The notes: a model not told the origin generated them from the letters alone. A stretch of 32,268 nt of DNA from Spirochaetaceae bacterium (GCA_026418115.1 JAOABY010000020.1:1-32268), one strand, 5' to 3'; shown: positions 9,056 to 18,031, numbered from the stretch's first letter. Numbers and translations are program-made.

Positions 9056-11398
9056 CTATATGAACCTGCGTATGGTTTCAAGCAGATTGTTCTGCACGAA
9101 ACCGCTCTTGGTGATGTAGGCATTCGCACCCACTGCGATGCCCTTCTCCTTGTGCTCCCGGGACTCGAGGCCTGTCACCAGAATCACGGGCAGCTTCGCG
9201 AGGGCGGGGTCCTGGCGGATACGCTCCGTAAGGCCAAAGCCGTCAAGCCGTGGCATCTCAACGTCAGATACTACGCAATCAAAGGGCTCGCTCTTGAGCA
9301 GTGTATAGCCTTCGATACCGTCGACCGCGGTCTGAACCTCGTATCCTGCGGCGCTGAGTATGGATTTCAGCAGCGTCCGGGATGTGACGGAATCCTCGAC
9401 GATGAGAATTCTCTTTTTTTTGCGTGATTCCTGGCGCGCAGCAGCAGGTGGAGCTGTCTCGGTACTCATGCTGAATGCGGAATCCAGAAGCTCATGCACA
9501 TTGAGGATGGGGATCGCCGCATTGCCGCCTGCTATGGTCGCTCCCTGTACCAGGCGCACATTCCCCAGCAGTGTGCCAAGAGGCCTGGTGAGCACGTCAT
9601 GTTCGCCATGCAGCTCATCTACGATGAAGGCGCATGCTCTGTCCTGATATCTGCAGACCAGCGCCAGCACATGGGCTGGTGTCTGCTGTTCCATGGAAGG
9701 CGGCAGCCCCAGAAGCGTTCCCAGATGCACAAGGCCGATGACCTCTCCATGAAAATCAATGACTTCGGCATTGCCTGCAGTCAGGATGTCCTGCTGCTGC
9801 ACCCTGACTGCCTGCACGACGGCAGCTGAAGGAATGACAAACCGCTGTCCCTGGACCAATACGAAATGCCCCTTGAAGGAGCTTTTCCCATAGGGGAGGG
9901 TTATGTGAAACCTTGTGCTCCGTCCCGGTACTGATTCCACATGGATGGACCCATCGAGCTCCTCGATGGCCTGTCTGACGATGGCCAGACCAAGTCCCCT
10001 GCCTGAGAGATCGGTAATGATGGGACTGGTTGAGAAGCCTGATGTAAACAGCAGATCGAGCAGTTGCTGTTCGGTTGCATTGCGTGCTTCATCCTCTGAA
10101 AACAGATTTCGTGCAACCGCGATCGCTCGTATGCGATCGAAATCGATTCCTCGACCATCATCGGTGATGGTGAGGTCGAGTTCTCTGGCATTGCGATGGC
10201 TTACGGTAATGGAGATGGTGCCTCTGGCAGGTTTGCCGAGTGCACGTCGTTCCTGGGGAGGCTCTATGCCATGATCTATGCTGTTGCGCAGGATATGCAT
10301 CAGAGGATCCTTGAGTTTTTCAAGGATCTTCTTCTCAAGTTCGATCTCCTGGCCTTTTATGTCCAGAGTCACTTCCTTGCCGAGGCTTCTGGCAATTTCA
10401 CGTGCAGCGAGAGGAAAAGCATCAAAAATATAGGCGCAGGGCAGCATGAGGAGAGACTGTGCGTCTTCGATCAAGGTGTCTATGAGGTTGTTGGCGGTGA
10501 TTGACTCCTGATCCACGCGATGCTGGAGACTTGCAAGCGATGCCTGGATCTCCCGCAGCGTTTGAGCATCAATCGTGCGTTCAGAAAGCTGCAGCAGTAT
10601 CTCCTTGAGTGTCGCATGTGTTTCCTGCAGCACCTGCTTGACCGTGATGAGATTCTCAGCGGTACGCAGCAACTTGTCCATTCGTTGGCTTGCTACCCGG
10701 ATCGTGGCGGCAATCGGTTGCTGCTGGGATACCTGCTGAGCTATCGTGTGCCGGTGTTCCTGATGAGCTGGCAAAAATGGCGCAGCTTCAGTTCCTTCGC
10801 TCTGGCTCACTCCAGCCTGTTGCAGTTGTTCCTGCTGTGTCCCTGTTTCATGAACAGATGCCGGTCTTGGGTGTTCCTTCGGGGGAGCAGCCTGATGCTC
10901 GGCTGGAGCAGTATCAGTTGCAGTCTGCTCGGGTCCTGCATACTCATGCTCCAGCATGGAGGACATGGGTCTCTTCAGGATTTTCTCAGCCTTTGCCAGT
11001 GCAAGATCATTGCGAAGAAGCCCTTCAAGCCCGGCAGCGAGGTCGGATAGGATATTCGGACCAACCACCTCTCCTGCAAGCATCTTTTCGACTGCCTGCA
11101 GCGTCGCATGGAGTGCATCCAGAAGCTCTCCGGAAACCAGGACTTGCTGGTGCTGCAGGGCTGCAAACGCACTTTCCATGGAATGACAGAGATATTCTAT
11201 GTCCTTCAGATCGACTGCGCGTGCAGCGCCCTTGAGACTGTGTGCAGCTCTGAACGCCTCCTCAATGATGGCTGTATCAATGCTTCCGTGCGCCTGTTCC
11301 ATGGCAATCAGAGAACCGGCAATTGTGCGCACATGTTCCTGCGATTCGAGAGCGAATGCTGTCCGCAGCTGCTGCAGGAACTCTTCCTGATTGATCAT
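9056..11398 (-). CDS. CheA-type hybrid histidine kinase with receiver domain (WspE-like)
   Basis: This 780-residue protein has, in order, an Hpt domain (H53 in AAHSLKGAA), a Gln/Pro-rich linker (~150-235), a dimerisation helix region, a HATPase core (N box LRNSIDHGIEPP, DDGRGID, GRGLGLAIV), a CheW-like P5 domain, and a C-terminal receiver with D712 (VVSDVEMPRLDG) and K764 (ITKSG). The CheA-REC fusion is typical of Wsp, Frz and similar alternative-function pathways rather than plain flagellar chemotaxis. The extra receiver may act as a phosphate sink or second output. It sits 21 nt after the receptor gene and upstream of cheB, and should phosphorylate both CheB and the GGDEF regulator. Confidence 0.93.
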   Translation of the reverse strand: MINQEEFLQQLRTAFALESQEHVRTIAGSLIAMEQAHGSIDTAIIEEAFRAAHSLKGAARAVDLKDIEYLCHSMESAFAALQHQQVLVSGELLDALHATLQAVEKMLAGEVVGPNILSDLAAGLEGLLRNDLALAKAEKILKRPMSSMLEHEYAGPEQTATDTAPAEHQAAPPKEHPRPASVHETGTQQEQLQQAGVSQSEGTEAAPFLPAHQEHRHTIAQQVSQQQPIAATIRVASQRMDKLLRTAENLITVKQVLQETHATLKEILLQLSERTIDAQTLREIQASLASLQHRVDQESITANNLIDTLIEDAQSLLMLPCAYIFDAFPLAAREIARSLGKEVTLDIKGQEIELEKKILEKLKDPLMHILRNSIDHGIEPPQERRALGKPARGTISITVSHRNARELDLTITDDGRGIDFDRIRAIAVARNLFSEDEARNATEQQLLDLLFTSGFSTSPIITDLSGRGLGLAIVRQAIEELDGSIHVESVPGRSTRFHITLPYGKSSFKGHFVLVQGQRFVIPSAAVVQAVRVQQQDILTAGNAEVIDFHGEVIGLVHLGTLLGLPPSMEQQTPAHVLALVCRYQDRACAFIVDELHGEHDVLTRPLGTLLGNVRLVQGATIAGGNAAIPILNVHELLDSAFSMSTETAPPAAARQESRKKKRILIVEDSVTSRTLLKSILSAAGYEVQTAVDGIEGYTLLKSEPFDCVVSDVEMPRLDGFGLTERIRQDPALAKLPVILVTGLESREHKEKGIAVGANAYITKSGFVQNNLLETIRRFI

Positions 11399-11419
11399 GA
11401 TCGGCCTTCCGGAGTCCGC

Positions 11420-13045
11420 CTAGAGTTGGTAGCGCTCTATCAGGGACTTCAGTCTGGCGCTGAGATCCTTGATCGAATTGACGGCCTGCTCCAGATTGCG
11501 AGCCGCCTCGACATTCTGTGTGCTTGCTGTCTTGATGTTATCCATTGCCATGTTGATCTGGTCGATGCCCGTGAACTGCTGTTCGTTGGCATAGGTAATC
11601 TGATGGATGAGCTGAGTGCTGCCTGTGATCGAGTCGGCAAGGGTCCGGATGGCTGCATTTACTTCCTGCGATCTCTGAACACCACTTGCAACTTCCTTGT
11701 TCCCCTGTTCTGTTGCCATGATGGCGCTTGAAGTCGCTTTCTGAATATCGGAAAGTATCTTTCTGACCTGCCGGGTCGACTGCTTGGATTGCTCAGCGAG
11801 CGATTTGACCTCCTGTGCAACGACGGCAAAGCCCTTACCATGTTCTCCTGCCTTGGCAGCCTCGATAGCGGCGTTCACTGCCAGCAGATTTGACTGCTCC
11901 GCAATGTCATCCACTGCTGCGATGATTTCAGCAATTGCCTGGCTCTGTTCGCTCAGATTGAGGATGGACTGCGCAATCTTCTCCATCTGGTCCCGTATGC
12001 GGGTAATGCTGTCAGACATCGACCCCAGCGAGGAAAGCCCTTCCTTGCTGATTTCGGAAGTATGGGCTGTAGCCTCGGTCACATTGCGGGCGAGGTCTCT
12101 GGTGGTTTCCGCAACCTGACGTATTTCCTCGGCCGTTGTCGCGGTCTCTGCAACCGATGCGGCGGTTTCGCTGGCTGATGAGCTGAGCTGGGCGCTGGTA
12201 GCACTTATTTCATTGGATGATGTGGCGAGATGCAGCACCATCTGACTCATTTCTGCAATCTGCGTCTTGAAACTCGTGAGGAAATGTTCAAATGCCTCAA
12301 TGAGTGTACCTATTTCATCCTTGCGGCGGTCGCCGAGCTCGATGTTCTGCAGGTTGCCCGACGCTACGGTCTTCAGATTCGCAATGAGCCTGTGGAGGGG
12401 ACGCACTATGTTTTCCCCCATTATCAGAGCAATCAGCACGCCGAGTACCAGAGCTGCAACATTGAGAATGACGGTCAGGACAACCGTATTCCGAAGTATT
12501 GTCTGCATTTCTTCGTAGTGGCTTCTTGCCCTGTCCATGGCAAGACGATCGAGCTCGGCAGCCTGTTCCTGCAATACGGTGAGCAGCGGTTGCACACTTC
12601 CGGAATGGTAGGCGAGCATTTCTTTTATATTTCTTGCTCTCTTGAATGTGATCATGGTTTCCAGCGCAGGCGCAAGATTCTGCGCAGTCTCAGCCAGCAT
12701 GGTGCGTGTCTGACGACCTTTGTCGGTTTCCAGTCTGGCGGTAGCGGCCTCGAGATTGCTCTGTATGCCGGCAAGGGATCTGGTTATTGCAGCAGAGGCA
12801 TTTTCGGTGTCCTGAGCAGATGCTGCATCGAGGAGTGCCATTAGATTGAGTTCAAGCTCCGCACTCTGGTATCGTGTATCCAGTGCAAGCTGGACTACAG
12901 CGAGGTTGTTCTCATACATGCTCCTGGCCGCTCTGCCAGTATTTTCGAGCGATATGATCGACAGGATTCCCAGTCCCGTCATGAATATGAATACCAGTCC
13001 AAAGGCAATGATCAGTTTGATGCGGATTTTCAGGTCTTTGAACAT
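11420..13045 (-). CDS. Methyl-accepting chemotaxis receptor (WspA-like)
   Basis: This is a 541-residue transmembrane receptor. TM1 is at about 10-32, followed by a ~155-residue helical extracytoplasmic domain resembling the four-helix-bundle MCP sensor type. TM2 is at ~187-209, then a HAMP domain, then the cytoplasmic coiled coil with the conserved hairpin tip [19 protein letters not shown] (383-400 region) and [18 protein letters not shown]. The ATG at 13045 is chosen for its GGGAGGAAA ribosome site; the frame runs further upstream only over the preceding cheW gene. The C-terminus ends ERYQL, with no NWETF-type CheR tether. The receptor gene lies fourth among the Wsp-like genes instead of first as in Pseudomonas. 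Confidence 0.92.
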   Translation of the reverse strand: MFKDLKIRIKLIIAFGLVFIFMTGLGILSIISLENTGRAARSMYENNLAVVQLALDTRYQSAELELNLMALLDAASAQDTENASAAITRSLAGIQSNLEAATARLETDKGRQTRTMLAETAQNLAPALETMITFKRARNIKEMLAYHSGSVQPLLTVLQEQAAELDRLAMDRARSHYEEMQTILRNTVVLTVILNVAALVLGVLIALIMGENIVRPLHRLIANLKTVASGNLQNIELGDRRKDEIGTLIEAFEHFLTSFKTQIAEMSQMVLHLATSSNEISATSAQLSSSASETAASVAETATTAEEIRQVAETTRDLARNVTEATAHTSEISKEGLSSLGSMSDSITRIRDQMEKIAQSILNLSEQSQAIAEIIAAVDDIAEQSNLLAVNAAIEAAKAGEHGKGFAVVAQEVKSLAEQSKQSTRQVRKILSDIQKATSSAIMATEQGNKEVASGVQRSQEVNAAIRTLADSITGSTQLIHQITYANEQQFTGIDQINMAMDNIKTASTQNVEAARNLEQAVNSIKDLSARLKSLIERYQL

Positions 13046-13061
13046 GACTGGCTTTCCTCCC

Positions 13062-13610
13062 TCAATTCTTCTGAACTGCAGTTTCGAGTATGCTGAACAT
13101 GGCTTTCGGATCGAGCAGCACGAGACCATGGGGCCCCATGCCGGCACTACATTGTGTCACTCTGCTGTTCTGAGCTGCAGGATGCTGCTGGAGAGCATTC
13201 CGTGGCAGATTTCTGATGCGCCTGATGCCTGCACAGGCAAAAGCCACCACTTTCTCTCCTTCTGCAAGTACAATGAGAAAGTGCAGTTCCTCTCGAGATG
13301 GCTGAAGGCCGAGCAGCATTGCCAGGTCGATCACCGGAACGATTTCACCTCGAATGTTGACGATGCCTCTATAGGGGGCAGGCAGCCCTGGCACAAAGGT
13401 CAGCGGCAGCGTATTGCGAAGCGCTTCTCTGGTCTGCTCTATGGGAATGGCAAATGAAGACCCATTGAGCGTGAATTCAAGGCATGTGAATGTCTCATCC
13501 TCTACAGCCGGGGCAGGTGGTGACTTTGCAAGCTCGCGGGCTCTTTTCCTGAGCAGCGTGGCAGACTGCAGGGCCGGGGAGCCTTCCTGGTGTTTCTCAT
13601 CCTTCATCAT
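13062..13610 (-). CDS. CheW-like coupling protein (second copy)
   Basis: This 182-residue protein has a disordered N-terminus (~1-35), then a CheW fold: [19 protein letters not shown], the [20 protein letters not shown] core motif, and a C-terminal [10 protein letters not shown] strand. CheW proteins link receptor and CheA kinase. The start overlaps the cheR-TPR stop by 14 nt and has no clear Shine-Dalgarno, so re-initiation from cheR is likely; the ATG at 13607 is an alternative. The [21 protein letters not shown] region corresponds to a variable loop. It is one of two CheW genes flanking cheR, matching the WspB/WspD arrangement. Confidence 0.9.
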   Translation of the reverse strand: MMKDEKHQEGSPALQSATLLRKRARELAKSPPAPAVEDETFTCLEFTLNGSSFAIPIEQTREALRNTLPLTFVPGLPAPYRGIVNIRGEIVPVIDLAMLLGLQPSREELHFLIVLAEGEKVVAFACAGIRRIRNLPRNALQQHPAAQNSRVTQCSAGMGPHGLVLLDPKAMFSILETAVQKN

Positions 13611-15180
13611 ACTGTTGCAGCAATGCCTTGATCATGGATGTCATCGCACCGGCTGGGATACCCTCCGAGCCTGGCACTGGATCGTTCTCTTTCATTTTCG
13701 ACAGAAAATACAGGGCATTTGAGTATTGTTTGCGCATTACGTCATAATTGCCCAGGCCGGCAGCGCATTCTGCAAGGGCAACATACCCGACAATGCTGTC
13801 TGGCTGGAGAAAGAGCAGTTTCTGAAGATCCTCGGAAGCGGATCTGTAATCTTTCGTATTCATGCTCACGACCGCCCGGTAGTAATAGAGGTCGGCTTCC
13901 GCTGGCTGTTCAGTAATGAGGTGGCTGAGCTCGTCCCATGCCTCGGCGTATCGACCCAGATCGGCCAGCGCACGCGCATGACTGGCGGAACGGCCGGATA
14001 CTTCGGGGGGTAGGGGATCGTTTGCCTTGTTCTGATTGTTGTCGTCAGACAAGGCAGGACTGCCATTTATATCCTTGCTCGTCCTCTCATGGCCCATGCT
14101 ATGCCCGGATACATGATGCTGGGTCGGGGCCTCCTTCAGGTCCATCCTGCCGGAAGGATCTGGCGTCAGCGGTCTGGCCTTCTGTCTCAAGAGGGAAGAG
14201 CTGACGTTGGTCCTGTCACCCAGCCTGTCCTTCGGAGGAACAGCTTGCAGGGTTCCCCATGTCCTGTTGCCCGACAGGACAAAAATGCTGCCCTTTCCGG
14301 AGATCAGAGGTCTGAAACAGGAATCATTGAGCGTCCAGGATTCGCTTGGTCCTACTACAAGTACTCCTTCCGGGTCCAGCAACCGTGCAAATCTGTGCAG
14401 AAGACCATGAATCTGGGGTCTGTTGAAGTAAATCGCTACATTGCGACAGAGAATGAGATCAAAGCTCCTGCCGTCAACCAGACTTCCACTCCAGTCGGAA
14501 GCATGGAGATTGAGTTCGCCAAATGTGACAAGCCTTGCAATGGATGCATCGAGCTGGTAGCGCTGAAGATGTGGCAGTACTGGAACCTGGGGGGTGCTCT
14601 GGAATATAGGCGTGAAATAGCGGGAACGGACTTCCTCGGACATCCCACGGAAGGACCACGCTCCATAGATGGCCTTTCGTGCGAAGGCCAGAGATTCAGG
14701 GTTGAGATCTGTGGCGAGAATGGAGATATCCCACTGTTCATCCGCCGTAAGACACTCGCTGAGGGTAATTGCCAGAGAATATGCTTCTTCTCCCGTACTG
14801 CAGCCTGCAGACCAGCATCGAATCTGCCTTCTGTTGGCTGTGGCAGGATTCCGTCTGCGCAGGTGCGGAATGAATACCTCTCTGACCCATCGGAAATGTT
14901 CGGGATGTCGAAAGAAATAGGTTTCGCTCACCGTGCAGTGGGGCACCACGATGCGCATGACGTCATGTTCCATGGGAACTTTGCAGCAAAGCCTTATGGC
15001 GTCCTCAATTGGGAGGCTCGTATGCATGGCGAGCTCCCTGACTGCTCTGGAGAGCGCAGAGATATGGACTGTGCCTCGCTTTATTCCAAAATTGTGGAGG
15101 AGTGAGAGTTCCAGCTGTTCCTGCCAACGCGTGATCAGGGGATCAATGTCGGTATACTGACCCAGCTGATCATGCTTCAT
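13597..15180 (-). CDS. CheR methyltransferase with C-terminal TPR repeats (WspC-like)
   Basis: This is a 527-residue protein. Residues ~20-290 are a CheR S-adenosylmethionine-dependent glutamate O-methyltransferase: the SETYFFRHPEHF segment at 85-96, the SAM motif RCWSAGCSTGEEAYSLA at 121-137, ATDLNPESL, and FDLILCRNVAIYF. A polar linker (~330-420) follows, then about three tetratricopeptide repeats (~425-515), with DLGRYAEAWDELSHLI and YYRAVVSMNTKDYRSA. The TPR tail is the hallmark of WspC/FrzF-type enzymes. The start at 15180 follows GGGGAG at ~10 nt. It lies 7 nt after the first cheW and is coupled to the second. Confidence 0.93.
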   Translation of the reverse strand: MKHDQLGQYTDIDPLITRWQEQLELSLLHNFGIKRGTVHISALSRAVRELAMHTSLPIEDAIRLCCKVPMEHDVMRIVVPHCTVSETYFFRHPEHFRWVREVFIPHLRRRNPATANRRQIRCWSAGCSTGEEAYSLAITLSECLTADEQWDISILATDLNPESLAFARKAIYGAWSFRGMSEEVRSRYFTPIFQSTPQVPVLPHLQRYQLDASIARLVTFGELNLHASDWSGSLVDGRSFDLILCRNVAIYFNRPQIHGLLHRFARLLDPEGVLVVGPSESWTLNDSCFRPLISGKGSIFVLSGNRTWGTLQAVPPKDRLGDRTNVSSSLLRQKARPLTPDPSGRMDLKEAPTQHHVSGHSMGHERTSKDINGSPALSDDNNQNKANDPLPPEVSGRSASHARALADLGRYAEAWDELSHLITEQPAEADLYYYRAVVSMNTKDYRSASEDLQKLLFLQPDSIVGYVALAECAAGLGNYDVMRKQYSNALYFLSKMKENDPVPGSEGIPAGAMTSMIKALLQQYDEG

Positions 15181-15187
15181 GTCTCTG

Positions 15188-15706
15188 TCACTCCCCTGAG
15201 ATAGCCTGGACGGATGCAGCAGGGTGGTCCTGCAGTTCTTCCGCAAAGAAGGCTCCTGTATCATAGAGCATCGCCAGATTGTCCGCGAATTTCACGATGC
15301 CCGAGATCATTGATATCCCTGGAAGAATCGCTTCCGCATCATGGAAAGTCGCTTCATCCAGATGCACGACGCCGGCTACTTCCTCAACATGGAGCACGAG
15401 CTTCTTTCCGTCAATCGCAATCATGATGAACTGATGGCTGGGATCGATCTCTGTGGCGATGTGTTCGCACTTCATGCGCATGTCGAGCACAGGCACTATC
15501 TGGCCGTGAATATTCACAACACCTTTAATAGTGGGGAGCGATTGGGGTACCGGTGTCACTTCACATGCGGGATAGATATAGACTATGTCATCGACATCGA
15601 GGCAGTAGAAGCGATTGCCCGTGCGGAATACACATGCCTGCCTTTTGGGTCGGGATTGGTCGTCGGGCTTGTGAGATGAAGATGCTGATGCAGCCATGGC
15701 AGCCAC
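15188..15706 (-). CDS. CheW-like coupling protein (first copy)
   Basis: This protein has 172 residues if the GTG at 15706 is used, or 169 from the ATG at 15697; neither has a strong ribosome site. The gene starts 4 nt after the DUF59 gene, so coupling is likely. The CheW fold is visible: CVFRTGNRFYCLDVDDIVYIYP, then LPTIKGVVNIHGQIVPVLDMR, then KKLVLHVEEVAGVV and ISGIVKFADNLAMLYD. The first ~25 residues are Ala/Ser-rich and probably disordered. It is sequence-divergent from the second CheW gene, so the two may serve different partners, as proposed for WspB and WspD. Confidence 0.9.
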   Translation of the reverse strand: MAAMAASASSSHKPDDQSRPKRQACVFRTGNRFYCLDVDDIVYIYPACEVTPVPQSLPTIKGVVNIHGQIVPVLDMRMKCEHIATEIDPSHQFIMIAIDGKKLVLHVEEVAGVVHLDEATFHDAEAILPGISMISGIVKFADNLAMLYDTGAFFAEELQDHPAASVQAISGE

Positions 15707-15710
15707 GGTT

Positions 15711-15983
15711 TCATTCGACTATGATGGTGAGGTCAGGGAAGGCCTCCTGAAATGCCTCCAGGGCGCGCCGGCGTATTCCCTCGAGTACCACTGTGTTGAG
15801 CGCAGAGCATGCAGGACACTGGTAGGGCAGCAGGCCGGTCACCAGAGCGATCAGAAGTGTGTTTTCTTTCTGGCTGTAGGTGATTTTCTCGACCAGGCCG
15901 AGGTCGGCAATGGGAACATCAGATTGGGGTTCCCGTACTTTCGCGAGAGTCTCGTCAATCTTCTTTTTCATCTCGGGGTCCAT
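15711..15983 (-). CDS. DUF59/MIP18-family small protein
   Basis: A 90-residue protein whose DVPIADLGLVEKITY segment and LLPYQCPACSALNTVVLEGI region match the DUF59 (MIP18, PaaD/SufT-like) fold; such proteins take part in iron-sulfur cluster assembly. The single CPAC motif gives two nearby cysteines. The start at 15983 has GAGGAGG about 5 nt upstream; the longer frame from 16037 has none. It is placed immediately before cheW with a 4 nt gap, so it is co-transcribed with the chemosensory genes. Why an Fe-S-type factor should sit there is unclear. Function is inferred from the fold only. Confidence 0.78.
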   Translation of the reverse strand: MDPEMKKKIDETLAKVREPQSDVPIADLGLVEKITYSQKENTLLIALVTGLLPYQCPACSALNTVVLEGIRRRALEAFQEAFPDLTIIVE

Positions 15984-16099
15984 GATAGCCTCCTCTGGTG
16001 AGCACCACGATCGAGAGCAGGATCCTGGCGCCCGCATCCCTCACGCTGGAAACAGGTAAAGCTGTCACAGGCCGGTTTCCCTCTTCCAGCCCTTCAATA
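15984..16099 (-). other. 116-nt intercistronic gap within the 11-gene operon
   Basis: This is the only sizeable gap in the operon. On the minus strand GGAAAC and GTTTCC can pair around a ~21 nt interior. There is no T-tract and no convincing promoter. It may be an mRNA processing or stability element; I see no gene in it. Confidence 0.3.
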
Positions 16100-16726
16100 C
16101 TACCTGAAATACTCCGCGCATTGTACCATGAAGGCTTCGAGATTTCGTTCTATGTTGCCGTTCTTTGGCCGCAGGAACAGGAAGAATGCCTTGTTCTCGT
16201 CAAAGCAGGTAAAGTGGACAAGGGTCTCTGGTTCCGGCATTGCCTGCAGCGTACGATGCAGGGCATCACGAAGATCAGCATGTCTCCATGCAAGTGTAAA
16301 GGTTTTGCCTCCACGCTCGACTTCTTCAGTTTCCATCTCCTCGAAGCCATCGATTTTTGCTTTTCGCAGATGCTGCTGCTCAATGATATGACCTTCTCCC
16401 GCAAGTCTGCGGTCGGTGAACAGATTCAGATAGAAACGATCCGAGCTTCCGATGAGAAGAGAGATAGGCATGTAGAGAAGCGAGTGACGCGGGAAGAAAG
16501 TAAAGGTTCCCTTTGCCTCTTTCCATGGTTCACGGAGCTTGTACTTGATGTGGTAGCCTATGGCGCCACCGATATTGACATACTCGGTATCTCTGGGTTG
16601 GAGAATGTTCTCAGCCTGCGTCGACATGCGCTTGCCGAGCCAGCGATTCTTTTTCACGCCAAGGAAATAGTTCAGTGTAGCGCCGACACCAAGCAGCACC
16701 AGTGCAGTAAACAGGAATGGATTCAT
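16100..16726 (-). CDS. Unknown membrane-anchored protein, 208 aa
   Basis: I do not recognise this family. Residues 2-24 form one hydrophobic segment (PFLFTALVLLGVGATLNYF) followed by a basic stretch, so the soluble ~185 residues are most likely cytoplasmic (N-out/C-in anchor). The body has mixed alpha/beta character, with a FTFFPRHSLLYMPISLLIGSSDRFYLNLF region and a late HFTCFDENKAFFLFLRP strand. The start overlaps the ATPase stop as ATGA. Constant co-directional placement between an ArsA-like ATPase and the chemosensory genes suggests a role with the ATPase, for example as its membrane partner. This is inference. Confidence 0.75.
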   Translation of the reverse strand: MNPFLFTALVLLGVGATLNYFLGVKKNRWLGKRMSTQAENILQPRDTEYVNIGGAIGYHIKYKLREPWKEAKGTFTFFPRHSLLYMPISLLIGSSDRFYLNLFTDRRLAGEGHIIEQQHLRKAKIDGFEEMETEEVERGGKTFTLAWRHADLRDALHRTLQAMPEPETLVHFTCFDENKAFFLFLRPKNGNIERNLEAFMVQCAEYFR

Positions 16727-17649
16727 TTTTGACTGCCTTTCTTGAGGAAGTATTCTACGAGTGATGCCATGCCTATGCGGACAAGGTCTTCACGTGATCC
16801 GATGCCCTCGCGAGTAAAGTCAAAATCGAATCGGGTCAGCCTGGCAAGCTGCGGAGCCAGCTCCCAAGCTGCATCCGACACTCCCTGCTTGTTGACACAG
16901 AGTGCTTCAAGAGGAAGGCCGAATTTGTCAAGCTCATCCTTGATTCGCACTGCCTCCGATACCGAGAGCTCATCCGGATTGACAATCACTGACATGAAAC
17001 TCTTTTTCGTGAAGAGTGTGGCGAGCGCGGCAAGCCGTTTACGGATAGTGGTGAGTGTGCCATATACCCTGTCGTCTTCCTTGTCTACACAGCTTTCTGC
17101 AATCGGTGAAACAGGATTGATCTGGCTGATGGTGTTTCGTTTCTCCAGGATGCGCTCACGCAGCTTGATGAGCTCCGTGACCCACAGTTTCGAGATGAAG
17201 GGCAATGAGAGGAAACGCAGCGAGAGGGCGGTTGGCGGGGTATCGAACACCACGTACTCGTAGTTCGGAGCCAGATGACAGTGCACATCCTCAATGGCCC
17301 AGAGGACGGCATATTCTTCCGTACCTGGAGAGTACTTCAGAATATTGAAGAAGGAGTCGAGGTTCAGCGTAAGATTGTAGGAATAGTTTTCCTTGAGCTG
17401 GCGCCTGGCGTCTTCCAGGTATCGCTCTACCCACGAAGAGAGGCTCACCTCCATTGCATCGAGATTGGGTTCAACAGTACGGGGCTTGCTGTCAAGTCTG
17501 GCAGAAAGGGCATCTCCCAGATTATGCGCAGGATCGAGAGAAGCAATGAGCACCCGCTTGCCCATGCGTGCAAGTTCGAGCGCGAATGCACTTGAGAGCG
17601 TTGTCTTGCCTACGCCCCCCTTGCCCAGGAAAAATACCGTATCTTTCAT
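16723..17649 (-). CDS. ArsA/Get3-like ATPase
   Basis: This is a 308-residue P-loop ATPase of the SIMIBI class. The deviant Walker A FLGKGGVGKTTLSS is at residues 7-20, the switch I DPAHNLGDAL at ~39-48, and the switch II FDTPPTALSLRFLSLP near residue 135. These patterns match ArsA/Get3 (anion pump ATPase / tail-anchored protein targeting) better than ParA or MinD. It lacks the paired CxxC zinc motif of eukaryotic Get3 dimers. It is a single-ATPase-domain form, and no arsB or arsR is nearby, so arsenite export is unlikely. It lies 11 nt after the 93-residue gene and overlaps the next gene. The client or cargo is unknown. Confidence 0.88.
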   Translation of the reverse strand: MKDTVFFLGKGGVGKTTLSSAFALELARMGKRVLIASLDPAHNLGDALSARLDSKPRTVEPNLDAMEVSLSSWVERYLEDARRQLKENYSYNLTLNLDSFFNILKYSPGTEEYAVLWAIEDVHCHLAPNYEYVVFDTPPTALSLRFLSLPFISKLWVTELIKLRERILEKRNTISQINPVSPIAESCVDKEDDRVYGTLTTIRKRLAALATLFTKKSFMSVIVNPDELSVSEAVRIKDELDKFGLPLEALCVNKQGVSDAAWELAPQLARLTRFDFDFTREGIGSREDLVRIGMASLVEYFLKKGSQK

Positions 17650-17660
17650 GACAATTCCTC

Positions 17661-17942
17661 TCAGTCTATCTGCAGCATATCCATGAGCGTCGCAAGCGGA
17701 TCCTGCGAGAGATCGGTGCGAGAAAGCAGAACAGTGAGTTCACGCTCCATGTACGGCAGCAACTCTATGGCGATCGGTGCCGGTGGAGAAGGCAATCCTG
17801 CAAAACCACCCAGAATCAGCAAGGCGAAGATGTTTTCAAGCTCCTTGAGCTCGAATTCAATGATATTGGTTGCCTTCTCACGATTCACCTGTACGGCTGT
17901 CAGATATGCCTGTTTGAGAATGTGTTTCAGTTTGCGTACCAC
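17661..17942 (-). CDS. Unknown small protein, first gene of the chemosensory operon
   Basis: A 93-residue protein with no family I recognise. I chose the GTG at 17942 because GGAGGAG lies 5 nt before it; the frame is open upstream but runs through the cstA terminator and this operon's own promoter. The N-terminus is basic (RKLKHILKQ), residues ~25-35 are acidic and helical, and a hydrophobic, Pro/Gly-rich stretch follows (IFALLILGGFAGLPSPPAPIA). It could be a membrane-associating partner or client of the ArsA/Get3-like ATPase encoded 11 nt downstream. Function unknown. Confidence 0.72.
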   Translation of the reverse strand: MVRKLKHILKQAYLTAVQVNREKATNIIEFELKELENIFALLILGGFAGLPSPPAPIAIELLPYMERELTVLLSRTDLSQDPLATLMDMLQID

Positions 17943-18002
17943 AAGAACTCCTCCGGGGTGCCATTGGAGCTGGCTGCCTGCACTCCGTTCTATGCAAAAT
18001 AT

Positions 18003-18031
18003 ACTATACAGCGATCTTCCGTGCCGGGCAA
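18003..18031 (-). promoter_or_regulatory. Sigma70-type promoter of the 11-gene chemosensory operon
   Basis: On the minus strand there is TTGCCC (18031-18026), a 17 nt spacer, and TATAGT (18008-18003). The predicted start near 17996 gives a ~54 nt leader before the GTG at 17942. No other promoter of similar quality was seen down to 6561. Confidence 0.6.

Noticed and set aside
16723-17649. Arsenical pump ATPase (arsA of an ars operon)
   Set aside because: Only one ATPase domain is present and no arsB, arsR, arsC or arsD is nearby; the context is chemosensory.
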